Assembly (NCBI RefSeq): GCF_004345855.1 | Contig: NZ_SLXN01000006.1 | Location: forward strand, 248,001 to 312,000 | Direction of reading: 5' to 3' | Source: Sphingomonas sp. BK235 | GTDB lineage: Bacteria; Pseudomonadota; Alphaproteobacteria; Sphingomonadales; Sphingomonadaceae | DNA: 64,000 bases | Part shown: positions 55,723 to 64,000 of the stretch, one piece after another | Position numbering within the stretch: the stretch's first letter is position 1 | How the letters are laid out: each line of letters begins with the position of its first letter | Program-made: the position numbers and the translations under genes | Notes under the pieces: model-generated | What the model saw: the letters and a program-made list of their open reading frames with translations, nothing else | Told to the model about the DNA's origin: nothing | Database searches by the model: none

Positions 55723-56550
55723 TCAGAAGAGCGCGAGCGCCGCGACCTCTTCCTTGCTCAGGTCGATCCCGAACATCAGGCTCAGCCGCATGCGATAGAC
55801 GCGCGGGTCGGTGATCTCGCCCTCCGCGGTCTTGCCCGCGGCGCGGCGGCGATAGCGGCGATCGGTCAGCGCGGCGAAGCCGTGCGGCAGCACGACGCTG
55901 ACCACCGCCATCTGCGTGAAGCGGCTCGCCGGCGCGGTCATCGCCCAATGGTTGCCCATCGCCAGGTCGCTGTCGTGGACCGGCTCGGTGGTGAAGCCAT
56001 ATTGCGGCTGCCACGCGGTGCCGTTCCATCCGGCGGCGGTGCGGCCGTCGGTGCTCACCGGGTCGCCGTCGCGCAGCAGCAGCCAGCCATCGCCCTCGCG
56101 CACCAGGCGGAAGCGCGCGCCGTCGGGCGCGGTCGCCTCGGCGCCGTCGGCGAGCGGCATGATGGGCGCGTAGCTCGCGCCGAAGCCCGTGTCCGCGATC
56201 CAGTCGCTGCCGTCGATCGTCACCAGCGACAGCACATGGTTGCGCGGCGGGGTCGCCGCCGCGCCGAGCCAGACCCGCGCCAGCAGCGGGCGCGCGGTCA
56301 TCTCCAGCGCGGCGAGCGCGTCGAGCAGCAGGCGGTTGTGCTCGAAACAATAGCCGCCGCGGCGCGAACCCACGAGCTTGGCCGCGACCGACTCGCTGTC
56401 GATCGCGATCGGGCGGCCGAGGCGCACGTCGAGATTCTCGAACGGGATGGTGAGCCGGTGGGCGAGCTGGACCCGCGCCAGCCCGGCGGCGTCGCGCGTC
56501 GGCCGGGCGGGCAATTCGATGCGGGCGAGATAGGCGTCGAGGTCGAACAT
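55723..56550 (-). CDS. arylamine N-acetyltransferase
   Basis: A 275-residue NAT that acetylates arylamines with acetyl-CoA. The Cys protease-like triad is complete: C68 in RRGGYCFEHN, H105 in PPRNHVLSLV, and D120 in WIADTGFG. IPFENLDVRLGRPI is the family's substrate-pocket segment. Length matches the family. The ATG at 56550 begins MFDLDAYLARI. It is divergent from the oxidoreductase gene at 56650. The physiological substrate is unknown. Confidence 0.94.
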   Translation of the reverse strand: MFDLDAYLARIELPARPTRDAAGLARVQLAHRLTIPFENLDVRLGRPIAIDSESVAAKLVGSRRGGYCFEHNRLLLDALAALEMTARPLLARVWLGAAATPPRNHVLSLVTIDGSDWIADTGFGASYAPIMPLADGAEATAPDGARFRLVREGDGWLLLRDGDPVSTDGRTAAGWNGTAWQPQYGFTTEPVHDSDLAMGNHWAMTAPASRFTQMAVVSVVLPHGFAALTDRRYRRRAAGKTAEGEITDPRVYRMRLSLMFGIDLSKEEVAALALF

Positions 56551-56649
56551 CGCCGCCCGCGCTAGCGCAGCCGGGCGCCGATGAGAACGGGTTTGACCGC
56601 AACTCCTTGCGGCGGCATCGCTGCGCCACGACCGAACAAGGAGGCGAGG

Positions 56650-57777
56650 ATGGACGAGGTGACCGGGCTGGAGCTGCGCTCCACGGTGGACGAGGGCGGG
56701 CGGCTGACGCTCTCGCTCGAGCCGGTGACGCACGCGCCGCCGACCGGCGACGAGCTGATCGTGCGGGTCGAGGCGGCGCCGATCAATCCGTCCGACCTGG
56801 GCCTGCTGCTCGGCCCGGCCGACGTCGCGACGCTGGAGCGCGGCGGTGACGCCGACCGGCCGGTGCTGACCTTCACCGTGCCGCGCGAGCGGATGGGCGG
56901 GGTGCGCGCGCGGATCGGCCAGTCGCTGCCCGTCGGCAACGAGGGCGCGGGCACCGTGATCGCCGCCGGTCCCGAGGCGCAGGCGCTGGTCGGCCGCACC
57001 GTCGGCATGATGGGCGGCGCAATGTACGCACAATATCGCACGCTGCGCGCGCGCGACGTGGTGCCGCTGCCCGAGGGCGTCGCCGCCGCGGACGGCGCGG
57101 CGATGTTCGTCAACCCGCTCACCGCGCTCAGCTTCGTCGAGACGATGCGGATGGAGGGGCATCACGCCATCGTCCACACCGCGGCGGCATCGAACCTGGG
57201 GCAGATGCTCCAGAAGATCTGTCTGGCCGATGGCGTGCCGCTGGTGAACATCGTGCGCAGCGAGGCGCAGGCGGCGCTGTTGCGCGACATCGGCGCGACG
57301 CACGTGCTCGACAGCCGTGCCGAGGATTTCCGCGCCCGGCTCGCCGACGCGATCACCGAGACGGGCGCGACGATCGCCTTCGACGCGATCGGCGGGGGAA
57401 CGCTGGGCAGCGACATCGTCCAGGCGATGGAACAGGCCGCCAACCGCCGCGCCACCGAGTACAGCCGCTATGGGTCGAACGTGTTCAAGCAATTGTACGT
57501 CTATGGCGCGCTCGACACGGCGCCGACGACGCTCAACCGGCTGGCGTTCGGCTTCCAGTGGAGCGTGTCGGGCTTCCTGCTGACGCCGTGGTTGCAGAAG
57601 GCCGGGCGCGAGCTGGTCGGGCGGATGCGCCAGCGCGTGGTGGACGAACTGACCACCACCTTCGCGAGCCGCTATACCCGTACGATCGGGCTGGCCGAGG
57701 CGCTCGATCCGGCGGTGCTGCGCGGCTATGAGCGCAAGGCGACGGGCGAGAAATATCTCATCGACCCGACGCGCTGA
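56650..57777 (+). CDS. zinc-binding alcohol dehydrogenase family protein (MDR)
   Basis: A 375-residue medium-chain dehydrogenase/reductase. GroES-like N-terminal part with VEAAPINPSDLGLLLG (about 39-54), GNEGAGTVIAAG (about 96-107), and a Rossmann domain with HTAAASNLGQMLQK (about 176-189) and FDAIGGGTLG. The zinc-binding cysteines of classical ADH are absent, so it is a quinone-oxidoreductase-like MDR. The ATG at 56650 follows GGAGG. Substrate unknown. Confidence 0.85.
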   Translation: MDEVTGLELRSTVDEGGRLTLSLEPVTHAPPTGDELIVRVEAAPINPSDLGLLLGPADVATLERGGDADRPVLTFTVPRERMGGVRARIGQSLPVGNEGAGTVIAAGPEAQALVGRTVGMMGGAMYAQYRTLRARDVVPLPEGVAAADGAAMFVNPLTALSFVETMRMEGHHAIVHTAAASNLGQMLQKICLADGVPLVNIVRSEAQAALLRDIGATHVLDSRAEDFRARLADAITETGATIAFDAIGGGTLGSDIVQAMEQAANRRATEYSRYGSNVFKQLYVYGALDTAPTTLNRLAFGFQWSVSGFLLTPWLQKAGRELVGRMRQRVVDELTTTFASRYTRTIGLAEALDPAVLRGYERKATGEKYLIDPTR

Positions 57778-57853
57778 GCCGGGCGCGCCGGCTGTTGCCG
57801 CACCGCTCCTCGTGGCACCGGCGGTCTCCCCGAGGCCGCCGGCGCTCGCCTGC

Positions 57854-58303
57854 CTAGTGCAGCAGTTCGTCGCGCACGCGGATCGCGTGGATCGACAGCC
57901 GCACCTCGACCATGAAGGCGACGAACGCCGCGATCAGCAGCGACATCGCGAGGATGAAGCTGAATGCCACCCATTGCCCGATATGGAACCGGGTCAGCGC
58001 GCCGATGAACAGCATCGCCACCACCGCGCAGGTCGCCACCGCGCTGGCCACCGCGAGGAACAAGGAAGCGTTGATCACCTTCATCCGGCGCGCCAGCCGG
58101 CGCAGCTCGGCCGCGGCGCGCGAGCGATCCTCGCGCTGGAGCGCGGGATGCCGCTCCTCCAGCACGCGCGCGCGATCGATCACGCGCGCCAGCCGCCCGG
58201 TCAGTACGTTGAGCAGCGCGCCGATCCCGGTGAGCATGAAGACGGGGCTGAGCGAGGCCTGGATCGCCTCGGCGATCGTGGGTAGGGCGGGCGCATAGGA
58301 CAT
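57854..58303 (-). CDS. DUF2721 membrane protein
   Basis: A 149-residue inner-membrane protein with three hydrophobic helices: about 18-38 (VFMLTGIGALLNVLTGR), 78-100 (ASLFLAVASAVATCAVVAML), and 110-132. Between the first two is an Arg-rich cytoplasmic helix (RLARVIDRARVLEERHPALQ). This layout matches DUF2721, a family of unknown function. It is convergent with the MDR gene. Confidence 0.82.
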   Translation of the reverse strand: MSYAPALPTIAEAIQASLSPVFMLTGIGALLNVLTGRLARVIDRARVLEERHPALQREDRSRAAAELRRLARRMKVINASLFLAVASAVATCAVVAMLFIGALTRFHIGQWVAFSFILAMSLLIAAFVAFMVEVRLSIHAIRVRDELLH

Positions 58304-58492
58304 CGGCGGCGACTGTGCCGCGCCATCGGGCCGCGCACAACCGTCGCACGGAAGCTCGATCAGCAACATGGGTCGTATCGCGTGTGACGAATCGTTGCGA
58401 GACGGCCCCACTTCATTGAAGCGGCCGCGCCCGGCATCATCTCGGTAGGGCCACCGGGCAGCATGGCCCGGGGCCGCGTAAGGAGAACGAAC

Positions 58493-58948
58493 ATGGCTTT
58501 CTCGATCGTCGCCGGGCTCGCCCTGGCGCTCACCGCCACCGAACCGCTGCCCGCCGCGCCCGACGCCGCGCACCAGGTCCAGCTCGACCACCGCGGCCAG
58601 CGCGTCGACGTGACCTATCGCAGCGACATCGACGTGACCCACCGCCAGATCGGCGCGGTCGGCGCGCCCGGCCGTCCCAGCGCGCTGCGCTGCGCGTGGC
58701 AGGCGTCGGTCGCGGTGCAGCGCGAGGCGCGTCATCCCGCCGGCCATGTGCTGGCGCGCACCGTCAGCGCGGAACAGCCGCTGACCGGCTCGCGCCCGGG
58801 CTGGTGCGCGACCCAGAAGGACGCGATCGCGCGCGACGTCGCGGCGCGCAGCGACACGGTGCGCGAGCATCTGCTCGCGGTCGCGGCGCGCGACCAGGAC
58901 GCGCTGGTGGCGGAGCTCGACGCGGCGCACGGCACGGTGCGCGGCTGA
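58493..58948 (+). CDS. secreted hypothetical protein
   Basis: A 151-residue protein with a short signal-like start (MAFSIVAGLALALTATEPLP) and two cysteines (about 67 and 103) that may pair. VQLDHRGQRVDVTYRSDIDV and the helix DTVREHLLAVAARDQDALVA are the only features I can describe. AAGGAG precedes the ATG at 58493 with ideal spacing. The next gene starts on the base after its stop, so the two are probably one unit with the TorF-like barrel. Confidence 0.7.
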   Translation: MAFSIVAGLALALTATEPLPAAPDAAHQVQLDHRGQRVDVTYRSDIDVTHRQIGAVGAPGRPSALRCAWQASVAVQREARHPAGHVLARTVSAEQPLTGSRPGWCATQKDAIARDVAARSDTVREHLLAVAARDQDALVAELDAAHGTVRG

Positions 58949-59692
58949 GTGCGACACGGTTCCGTCCTTCTCGCCGCGCTGATCGGCGCGGCGCATGTCA
59001 CCCCGGCCGCGGCGCAGATCGCGCCGCACGCCGGGGTCGAGATCACCACCGACGAGCGCCGTCGCGGCCTGAGCTGGAGCGACGGCGAGCTCGCGCCCGC
59101 GGCCTGGGCACGGATCGACCTGCCCGCCGGGATCGACGTCGGCGTGCGCGCCACCGGGACGCGCGGCGACCCCCGCCACGGCGGTGCGGACGCGGTGATC
59201 GAACCCACGCTCGGCTATAACCGCACCGCCGGCGGTTTCCGGCTCGACGGCTTCGTCACGGGCCATCTCTTCTCCGGCGCGCGGGCGTCGCTCGACTATG
59301 GCGAGGTCGGCGCGGGGGCGAGCTACTCGCTCGGGCCGATCGAGGCGGGGGCGGAGGCGCGCTACGCACCGTCGCAGAGCGCGATCGGCGGCGACAACCT
59401 GTACCTCGGCGTGCGCGGCCGTGTCGGCATCCCCGCGACACCATGGACGCTCACCGCGAGCGCCGGTCGGTCGTCGGGCAGCGTCGACGACGCGGTGCGC
59501 GCCGCGCGACTGCGCCCGACCGGCCGCTATCACGACTGGTCGGTGGGATTGCAGCATATCACCGGGCCGCTGACGCTGGCGCTGGTCTATACCGGCACCG
59601 ACATCAGCGACGACGTCGCGGTGCCCTCACCCTATGCCGGGCTGAACCATGCCGGCGACCGCATCGCGGCGCGGGCCTCGTTCGGGTTTTAA
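58949..59692 (+). CDS. TorF family putative porin
   Basis: A 247-residue outer membrane protein. The signal peptide ends at PAAAQ (residue about 22). VEITTDERRRGLSWSDGELA is close to the start motif of the Gcw_chp/TorF family (YRFRGLSxS...). Alternating strands end with ARASFGF, a terminal Phe for BAM recognition. The GTG at 58949 follows directly on the upstream stop codon. Function of the family is not well defined. Confidence 0.78.
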   Translation: MRHGSVLLAALIGAAHVTPAAAQIAPHAGVEITTDERRRGLSWSDGELAPAAWARIDLPAGIDVGVRATGTRGDPRHGGADAVIEPTLGYNRTAGGFRLDGFVTGHLFSGARASLDYGEVGAGASYSLGPIEAGAEARYAPSQSAIGGDNLYLGVRGRVGIPATPWTLTASAGRSSGSVDDAVRAARLRPTGRYHDWSVGLQHITGPLTLALVYTGTDISDDVAVPSPYAGLNHAGDRIAARASFGF

Positions 59693-59743
59693 AGGCTGAT
59701 CCGCCGGAGCCCGGGGCCGCGAGGGTAACGTTCGTGGCCCTGG

Positions 59744-59763
59744 GCTCCTGCCTGCGCAGGAGC
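59744..59763. repeat. short CTCCTGC/GCAGGAG hairpin
   Basis: GCTCCTGCCTGCGCAGGAGC forms an almost perfect palindrome 50 bases after the TorF-like gene, the same family as at 5001, 42315 and 42368. Confidence 0.65.
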
Positions 59764-59854
59764 ACTGCCGTGTTCCAAACGCTGCGCATCATATCCTGGC
59801 TTGCCGGCCGCCGCGTCGCGCGAAGCCGGGCGGCCGCGATGCCGCTGCAAACGA

Positions 59855-59890
59855 GAGAGGCGCCCGGGGTCGAAACCCCGAGCGCCTCTC
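59855..59890 (-). terminator. terminator of glnA
   Basis: GAGAGGCGC (59855-59863) and GCGCCTCTC (59882-59890) form a long stem extended by CCGGGGT/ACCCCGA around a CGAA loop. It starts 22 bases after the glnA stop codon. The stem is long and symmetric, so it may work in both directions; T-run on the minus strand is weak. Confidence 0.75.
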
Positions 59891-59911
59891 GCTACGCCAA
59901 GACCCTGTGCC

Positions 59912-61324
59912 TTACGCGCTATAGTACATGTCGTACTCGACCGGGCTCGGGGTCATCTCCCAGCGCGCCACGTCCTGCCACTGCAGCTCGACATAGGCCT
60001 CGATCTGGTCCTTGGTGAACACGTCGCCCTTCAGCAGGAAGTCGTGGTCCGCCATCAGCGAGTCGAGCGCCTCGCGCAGCGACGCGCAGACCGTCGGCAC
60101 CTGTGCCAGCTCGGCCGGCGGCAGGTCGTACAGGTTCTTGTCCATCGCCTCGCCGGGATGGATCTTGTTCTGGATCCCGTCCAGGCCCGCCATCAGCAGC
60201 GCCGCATAGGCCAGATACGGGTTCGCCATCGCGTCGGGGAAGCGCACCTCGACGCGCTTGCTCTTCGGGCCGGTGCCGTAGGGGATGCGGCACGAGGCCG
60301 AGCGGTTGCGCGCCGAGTAAGCGAGCAGCACCGGCGCCTCATAACCCGGCACCAGCCGCTTGTAGCTATTGGTGGTCGGGTTGGTGAAGGCGTTGATCGC
60401 CTTGGCGTGCTTGATGATCCCGCCGATGAAATAGAGGCAGGTGTCGGACAGGCCGGCATAGCCATTGCCCGCGAACAGCGGCTCCTTGCCGTTCCAGATC
60501 GAGAAGTGCGTGTGCATGCCCGAGCCGTTATCTTCCTTGATCGGCTTGGGCATGAAGGTGGCCGACTTGCCATAGGCATGCGCGACCTGGTGCACGACAT
60601 ACTTGTAGATCTGCATGCGGTCGGCGGTGGTGGTCAGCGTGCCGAAGGTGAGCCCCAGCTCGTGCTGCGCCGCCGCCACCTCATGGTGGTGCTTGTCGCA
60701 CGGCAGGCCCATCTCGATCATGGTCGAGACCATCTCGCCGCGGATGTCGACCGCCGAGTCGACCGGCGCGACCGGGAAATAGCCGCCCTTGGCGCGCGGG
60801 CGGTGCGCGAGGTTGCCGCCCTCATATTCGCGGCCGGTGTTGGTCGGCAGCTCGATGTCGTCGATCTTGAAGTAGCTGCTGTTGTAGCTGTTCTCGAAGC
60901 GGACGTCGTCGAACATGAAGAACTCGGCCTCGGGGCCGACATAGACGGTGTCGCCGATCCCGGTGGTGGCAACATAGGCCTCGGCGCGCTTGGCGGTGGT
61001 GCGCGGGTCGCGGCTATAGCCCTCGCCGGTCGACGGCTCGACGATGTCGCAGAACACGATCAGCATCGGCGTCGCCGAGAAGGGATCGGTGTAGACCGCG
61101 TCGAGGTCGGGCTTGAGGATCATGTCCGACTCGTTGATCGCCTTCCAGCCGGCGATCGAGGAGCCGTCGAACATCAGGCCGTCGGTCCACTCGTCCTCGC
61201 CCATCACCGAGGCGACCATGGTGAGGTGCTGCCACTTGCCCTTGGGATCGGTGAAGCGCAGATCGACCCACTCGATCTCCTCGTCCTTGATCTTCTGCAG
61301 AACGTCTGCGGCCGTGTTCGCCAT
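59912..61324 (-). CDS. glnA: glutamine synthetase type I
   Basis: A 470-residue GSI-beta dodecameric enzyme making glutamine from glutamate, ammonia and [21 protein letters not shown] (about 51-68), the [15 protein letters not shown]/metal segment (266-277) and the adenylylation site Tyr399 in KNLYDLPP are present. The last shows it is a substrate of GlnE, encoded at 31738. The ATG at 61324 starts MANTAADVL. It lies downstream of glnB in a glnBA unit with a sigma-54-type promoter. Confidence 0.98.
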   Translation of the reverse strand: MANTAADVLQKIKDEEIEWVDLRFTDPKGKWQHLTMVASVMGEDEWTDGLMFDGSSIAGWKAINESDMILKPDLDAVYTDPFSATPMLIVFCDIVEPSTGEGYSRDPRTTAKRAEAYVATTGIGDTVYVGPEAEFFMFDDVRFENSYNSSYFKIDDIELPTNTGREYEGGNLAHRPRAKGGYFPVAPVDSAVDIRGEMVSTMIEMGLPCDKHHHEVAAAQHELGLTFGTLTTTADRMQIYKYVVHQVAHAYGKSATFMPKPIKEDNGSGMHTHFSIWNGKEPLFAGNGYAGLSDTCLYFIGGIIKHAKAINAFTNPTTNSYKRLVPGYEAPVLLAYSARNRSASCRIPYGTGPKSKRVEVRFPDAMANPYLAYAALLMAGLDGIQNKIHPGEAMDKNLYDLPPAELAQVPTVCASLREALDSLMADHDFLLKGDVFTKDQIEAYVELQWQDVARWEMTPSPVEYDMYYSA

Positions 61325-61416
61325 GATGCTTCTCTCTCTCGCAGGTGCGCTCCCCGAACGTTGCCGGGGCACGCGGTAACAGGGACGCCCCGGCACGCGG
61401 CCGGGGCGATGGGAAG

Positions 61417-61854
<438 letters not shown>

Positions 61855-61970
61855 TCAACCGGCTGTGCCGCGAGGCTGCCCGTTAAGCGGGCAATCGCGT
61901 GCCGGGTGCCGCGCGATTGAGCAGCACGCGCACGCCAATTTATTAAGTCACGCGCGGCTATGGGGCGCGG

Positions 61971-63080
61971 ATGCGTAACTTCCGGTCGTCCTGGATCCTC
62001 GGTGTGTCGACGCTGGCGCTGCTGCTCGGCGGCTGCGGCGGTGGTGGTGGCGGTAGCAGTAGCGGCGGTGGCAGCGCCGCGGACACGTCGGGCAGCGCCC
62101 CGGTGGTGGTCGCGCCGGCGCCCGCGCCGACGCCCGCACCCTCTCCAACGCCGATCCCGGCGCCGACCCCGGCTCCCTCGCCGGTCGCGACCGCCGCCGC
62201 TGCCGCGCCGGCGAGCTGGCAGGCGCGCGCGGCGGCGCTCTTCACCACCCAGCCCGACGTGGCGAATTGTCGCCCCGGCGTGCTGGCGGAGGCGGTGCGC
62301 GACGACGTGCTCGCGCGCCTCAACGCGATCCGCGCGCTCCATCGCCTGCCGCCCGTCAGCTATTCCAGCCCCGACGACGATCAGGCGACCCAGGCCTCGC
62401 TGATGATGGCGGCCAACGGACAGCTCACCCATACGCCGCCCGCCGACTGGAAGTGCTATACCAGCACCGGCGCGACCGGGGCGGGGACGAGCAACCTCTA
62501 TGGCGGCCTGATCTCGCCCTATCTCGCTTACTTCACCGAGGACATGTATCTCGGCGGCTGGCTGACCGAGACGACCAATCTGGTCGCCGACAATGTCGGG
62601 CATCGCCGCTGGATGCTCGACCCCTTCCTCGGCAAGATCGCCTACGGCCGGGTGGCGCAGCTGCTCGCCGACGGCCGCCGCACCGATGCCGCGACGATGA
62701 AGGTGGTGTCGTTCAGCGGGGGCGTCGCGGTCCCCGCCGGACTGCCGCCTTATGTCGCTTATCCCTACGGCGATTACCCGGCGCGCTATTTCGATCCCGC
62801 GGCGCTGCTGTCCTTCTCGGTCGTCGCCGACGCGACCCAGCGGGGCGGCGCCAATGCCACGGTCGACTTCTCCCAGGCGAGCGTACGCGTCAGCACCGGG
62901 GGCACCGCGCTGACGGTGTCGAACATCCGCTTCGACAACACCGGCTACGGCCTGCCCAACAACCTCCAGTTCGCGGTGGCCGGCTTGGCCGAGGGCGTCA
63001 GCTACGACGTGACGATCGCCGACGTCACCGTGCGCGGCCGCTCGCAGAGCTACAGCTACAGCTTCCGCATCATTCCCTGA
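61971..63080 (+). CDS. CAP-domain lipoprotein
   Basis: A 369-residue lipoprotein. The lipobox LALLLGGC gives lipidated Cys22. A Gly/Ser then Pro/Ala/Thr-rich linker (about 23-82) leads to a CAP/SCP-like domain (about 95-235) with LARLNAIRALHRLPPVSY, ASLMMAANGQLTHTPPADWK, and NVGHRRWMLDPF. A beta-rich C-terminal domain (about 265-369) follows. The His residues of the CAP cavity (in LTHTPP and VGHRRW) are present. Role unknown. It is divergent from glnBA. Confidence 0.83.
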   Translation: MRNFRSSWILGVSTLALLLGGCGGGGGGSSSGGGSAADTSGSAPVVVAPAPAPTPAPSPTPIPAPTPAPSPVATAAAAAPASWQARAAALFTTQPDVANCRPGVLAEAVRDDVLARLNAIRALHRLPPVSYSSPDDDQATQASLMMAANGQLTHTPPADWKCYTSTGATGAGTSNLYGGLISPYLAYFTEDMYLGGWLTETTNLVADNVGHRRWMLDPFLGKIAYGRVAQLLADGRRTDAATMKVVSFSGGVAVPAGLPPYVAYPYGDYPARYFDPAALLSFSVVADATQRGGANATVDFSQASVRVSTGGTALTVSNIRFDNTGYGLPNNLQFAVAGLAEGVSYDVTIADVTVRGRSQSYSYSFRIIP

Positions 63081-63105
63081 TCGGGAGCGCCGCCGCGCCC
63101 GGGTG

Positions 63106-63870
63106 TCAGCGGCGACGCTTGCGCGGCGGTCGGCACTTGCCCTTGCGGCATTCGGGGGCTGCGTAGGCGCCCAGATAGATCGGCGGCGGCGGCGCGCTCG
63201 CGATCACCACCGGGTCGCGCGCCACCGCGGGCTCGGCGGGAAAGTCGCTGCGCGCGCGCGCGAACAGCGCCCGCGCGCGCGCCGCGCCCGGGGCCGTCGC
63301 GCTCGCCCCGACCCAGCGCCAGTGCCACGGTTCCCATTTGACGCGCTGGCGATTGCCCGCGGGGAAGGACATCTCGAACCCGTATCGCGCCGCATGCGCC
63401 ACCAGCCAGCGAAACGCCGGCGTGGCGGCGCCGCAGGCTTCCGCGTCGGGGCAGTCGTTGACGCGCGGGCGGAAGGCGAAGTCGAGCGCGTAGCCGGTGG
63501 CATGTTCGGAATGGCCGGGCGGTGCCACCGACAGCGCGCGCTCGCCCGCCGCGGTCTGCGTCTCGCGGCAGAACACCGCCTGCTGATAGCCGATCGAGCG
63601 GTGACACGACAGCGCGAGCACGCGCCCACCGGCCGCCGCGATCAGGCGCGCGAGATCGGGCACCACGTCGCGGCGCAGCACGCACGCGCCGACCGCCAGC
63701 CCAGCCGGCACCGCCACCAGCTCGCCCGGCGGCGCGTCGCCATAGGGCAGATGGCCGAACACGCGCCCGTCCGCGCTCACCCGCGCGTTGCTGTTGTCGC
63801 AGAGTTGCGCATGCGCCGGCGCGGCGAGCGCGAGCAACGGGGCGAACAGGAGGGCGGGGCGACGCATCAT
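63106..63870 (-). CDS. M15 family D-alanyl-D-alanine carboxypeptidase
   Basis: A 254-residue secreted peptidase. A signal peptide ends at PAHA (residue about 21). The M15B/VanY zinc site is complete: H123 and D130 in GHSEHATGYALDF, and E180 and H183 in KWEPWHWRW. Cysteines at 24, 63, 89, 101, 140 and 146 suggest disulfides in the periplasm. The C-terminal tail is basic (KGKCRPPRKRRR). It is convergent with the CAP lipoprotein gene. The start may be the first or the second Met. Confidence 0.88.
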   Translation of the reverse strand: MMRRPALLFAPLLALAAPAHAQLCDNSNARVSADGRVFGHLPYGDAPPGELVAVPAGLAVGACVLRRDVVPDLARLIAAAGGRVLALSCHRSIGYQQAVFCRETQTAAGERALSVAPPGHSEHATGYALDFAFRPRVNDCPDAEACGAATPAFRWLVAHAARYGFEMSFPAGNRQRVKWEPWHWRWVGASATAPGAARARALFARARSDFPAEPAVARDPVVIASAPPPPIYLGAYAAPECRKGKCRPPRKRRR

Positions 63871-63914
63871 GCCCTCTGGCCACGGCGGCGGCGCGATGGC
63901 AAGGGCGGGCGATC

Positions 63915-64000
63915 ATGCTAGGCGAGCGCGTCCTGTTCCTCGACGGCGAGGCGTTGGTGATCGACAAGCCCGCCGGCCTGCCGGTCGATCCGCCGCGCGA
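63915..64000 (+). CDS. RluA-family pseudouridine synthase, N-terminal part
   Basis: Only 28 codons are in the window and the gene continues beyond the right edge. MLGERVLFLDGEALVIDKPA followed by GLPVDPPR is the N-terminal motif of the RluA-type catalytic domain (VLYEDEHLLVVDKPAGLPVHP). The specific RNA target cannot be read from this fragment. Confidence 0.75.
   Translation, partial: MLGERVLFLDGEALVIDKPAGLPVDPPR

Overview
The window is GC-rich DNA from an alphaproteobacterium, most probably Sphingomonas or a close relative. Taxonomic pointers are a serine palmitoyltransferase with its own acyl carrier protein and ceramide-reductase-like partner, a PhyR/NepR/EcfG general stress response with a PhyP-like protein, TorF- and MipA-type outer membrane proteins, a large TonB-dependent receptor, and the gene run dgt-argS-SPOR-nagZ-scpAB-tatABC. 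No rRNA, tRNA, prophage, transposase or CRISPR array was seen.

Layout. 1-10 kb: a partial TelA-like gene, typA, a zinc peptidase, a 3-hydroxybutyrate dehydrogenase, a DUF4893 lipoprotein, two cation diffusion facilitators, a GAF protein, chorismate mutase and a polyprenyl diphosphate synthase. 10-18 kb: recN, bamD, manA, a PAS/winged-helix regulator behind an AT-rich palindromic region, a TPR-SPOR protein and dgt. 18-26.5 kb: argS, SPOR protein, mipA, nagZ, scpA, scpB and tatABC. 26.5-31.8 kb: the stress-response island, with an entericidin, a candidate small RNA, phyP, nepR, phyR, a one-TM peptide, ecfG, a repeat cluster and a short NepR-like ORF. 31.7-42 kb: glnE, bcp, an M23 peptidase, erpA, xth, a porin-like protein, an orphan antitoxin-like gene, a small secreted Cys protein, a GNAT-like protein and a desaturase. 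42-52.4 kb: lptFG, then a same-strand run obgE-uma2-proB-cerR-acp-spt-hybrid kinase. 52.5-64 kb: TonB receptor, arylamine N-acetyltransferase, oxidoreductase, small membrane and envelope proteins, glnBA behind a sigma-54-type promoter, a CAP-domain lipoprotein, an M15 peptidase and the start of a pseudouridine synthase gene.

The most interesting part is the stress island. Candidate EcfG promoters (GGAAC-N16-CGTT or one mismatch) precede the entericidin, the small RNA, nepR-phyP, the TM peptide-ecfG pair and the NepR-like ORF. The small RNA candidate has two hairpins with C-rich, anti-Shine-Dalgarno-like loops. Two of the promoters sit exactly 8 nt from an ATG, which suggests leaderless messages. 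The PhyP-like protein keeps the phosphoacceptor-type HRVKNN motif but has lost recognisable ATP-binding boxes. Nitrogen control is also well represented (glnE, glnB, glnA). Intergenic spaces carry many palindromic repeats, some nested in one another.
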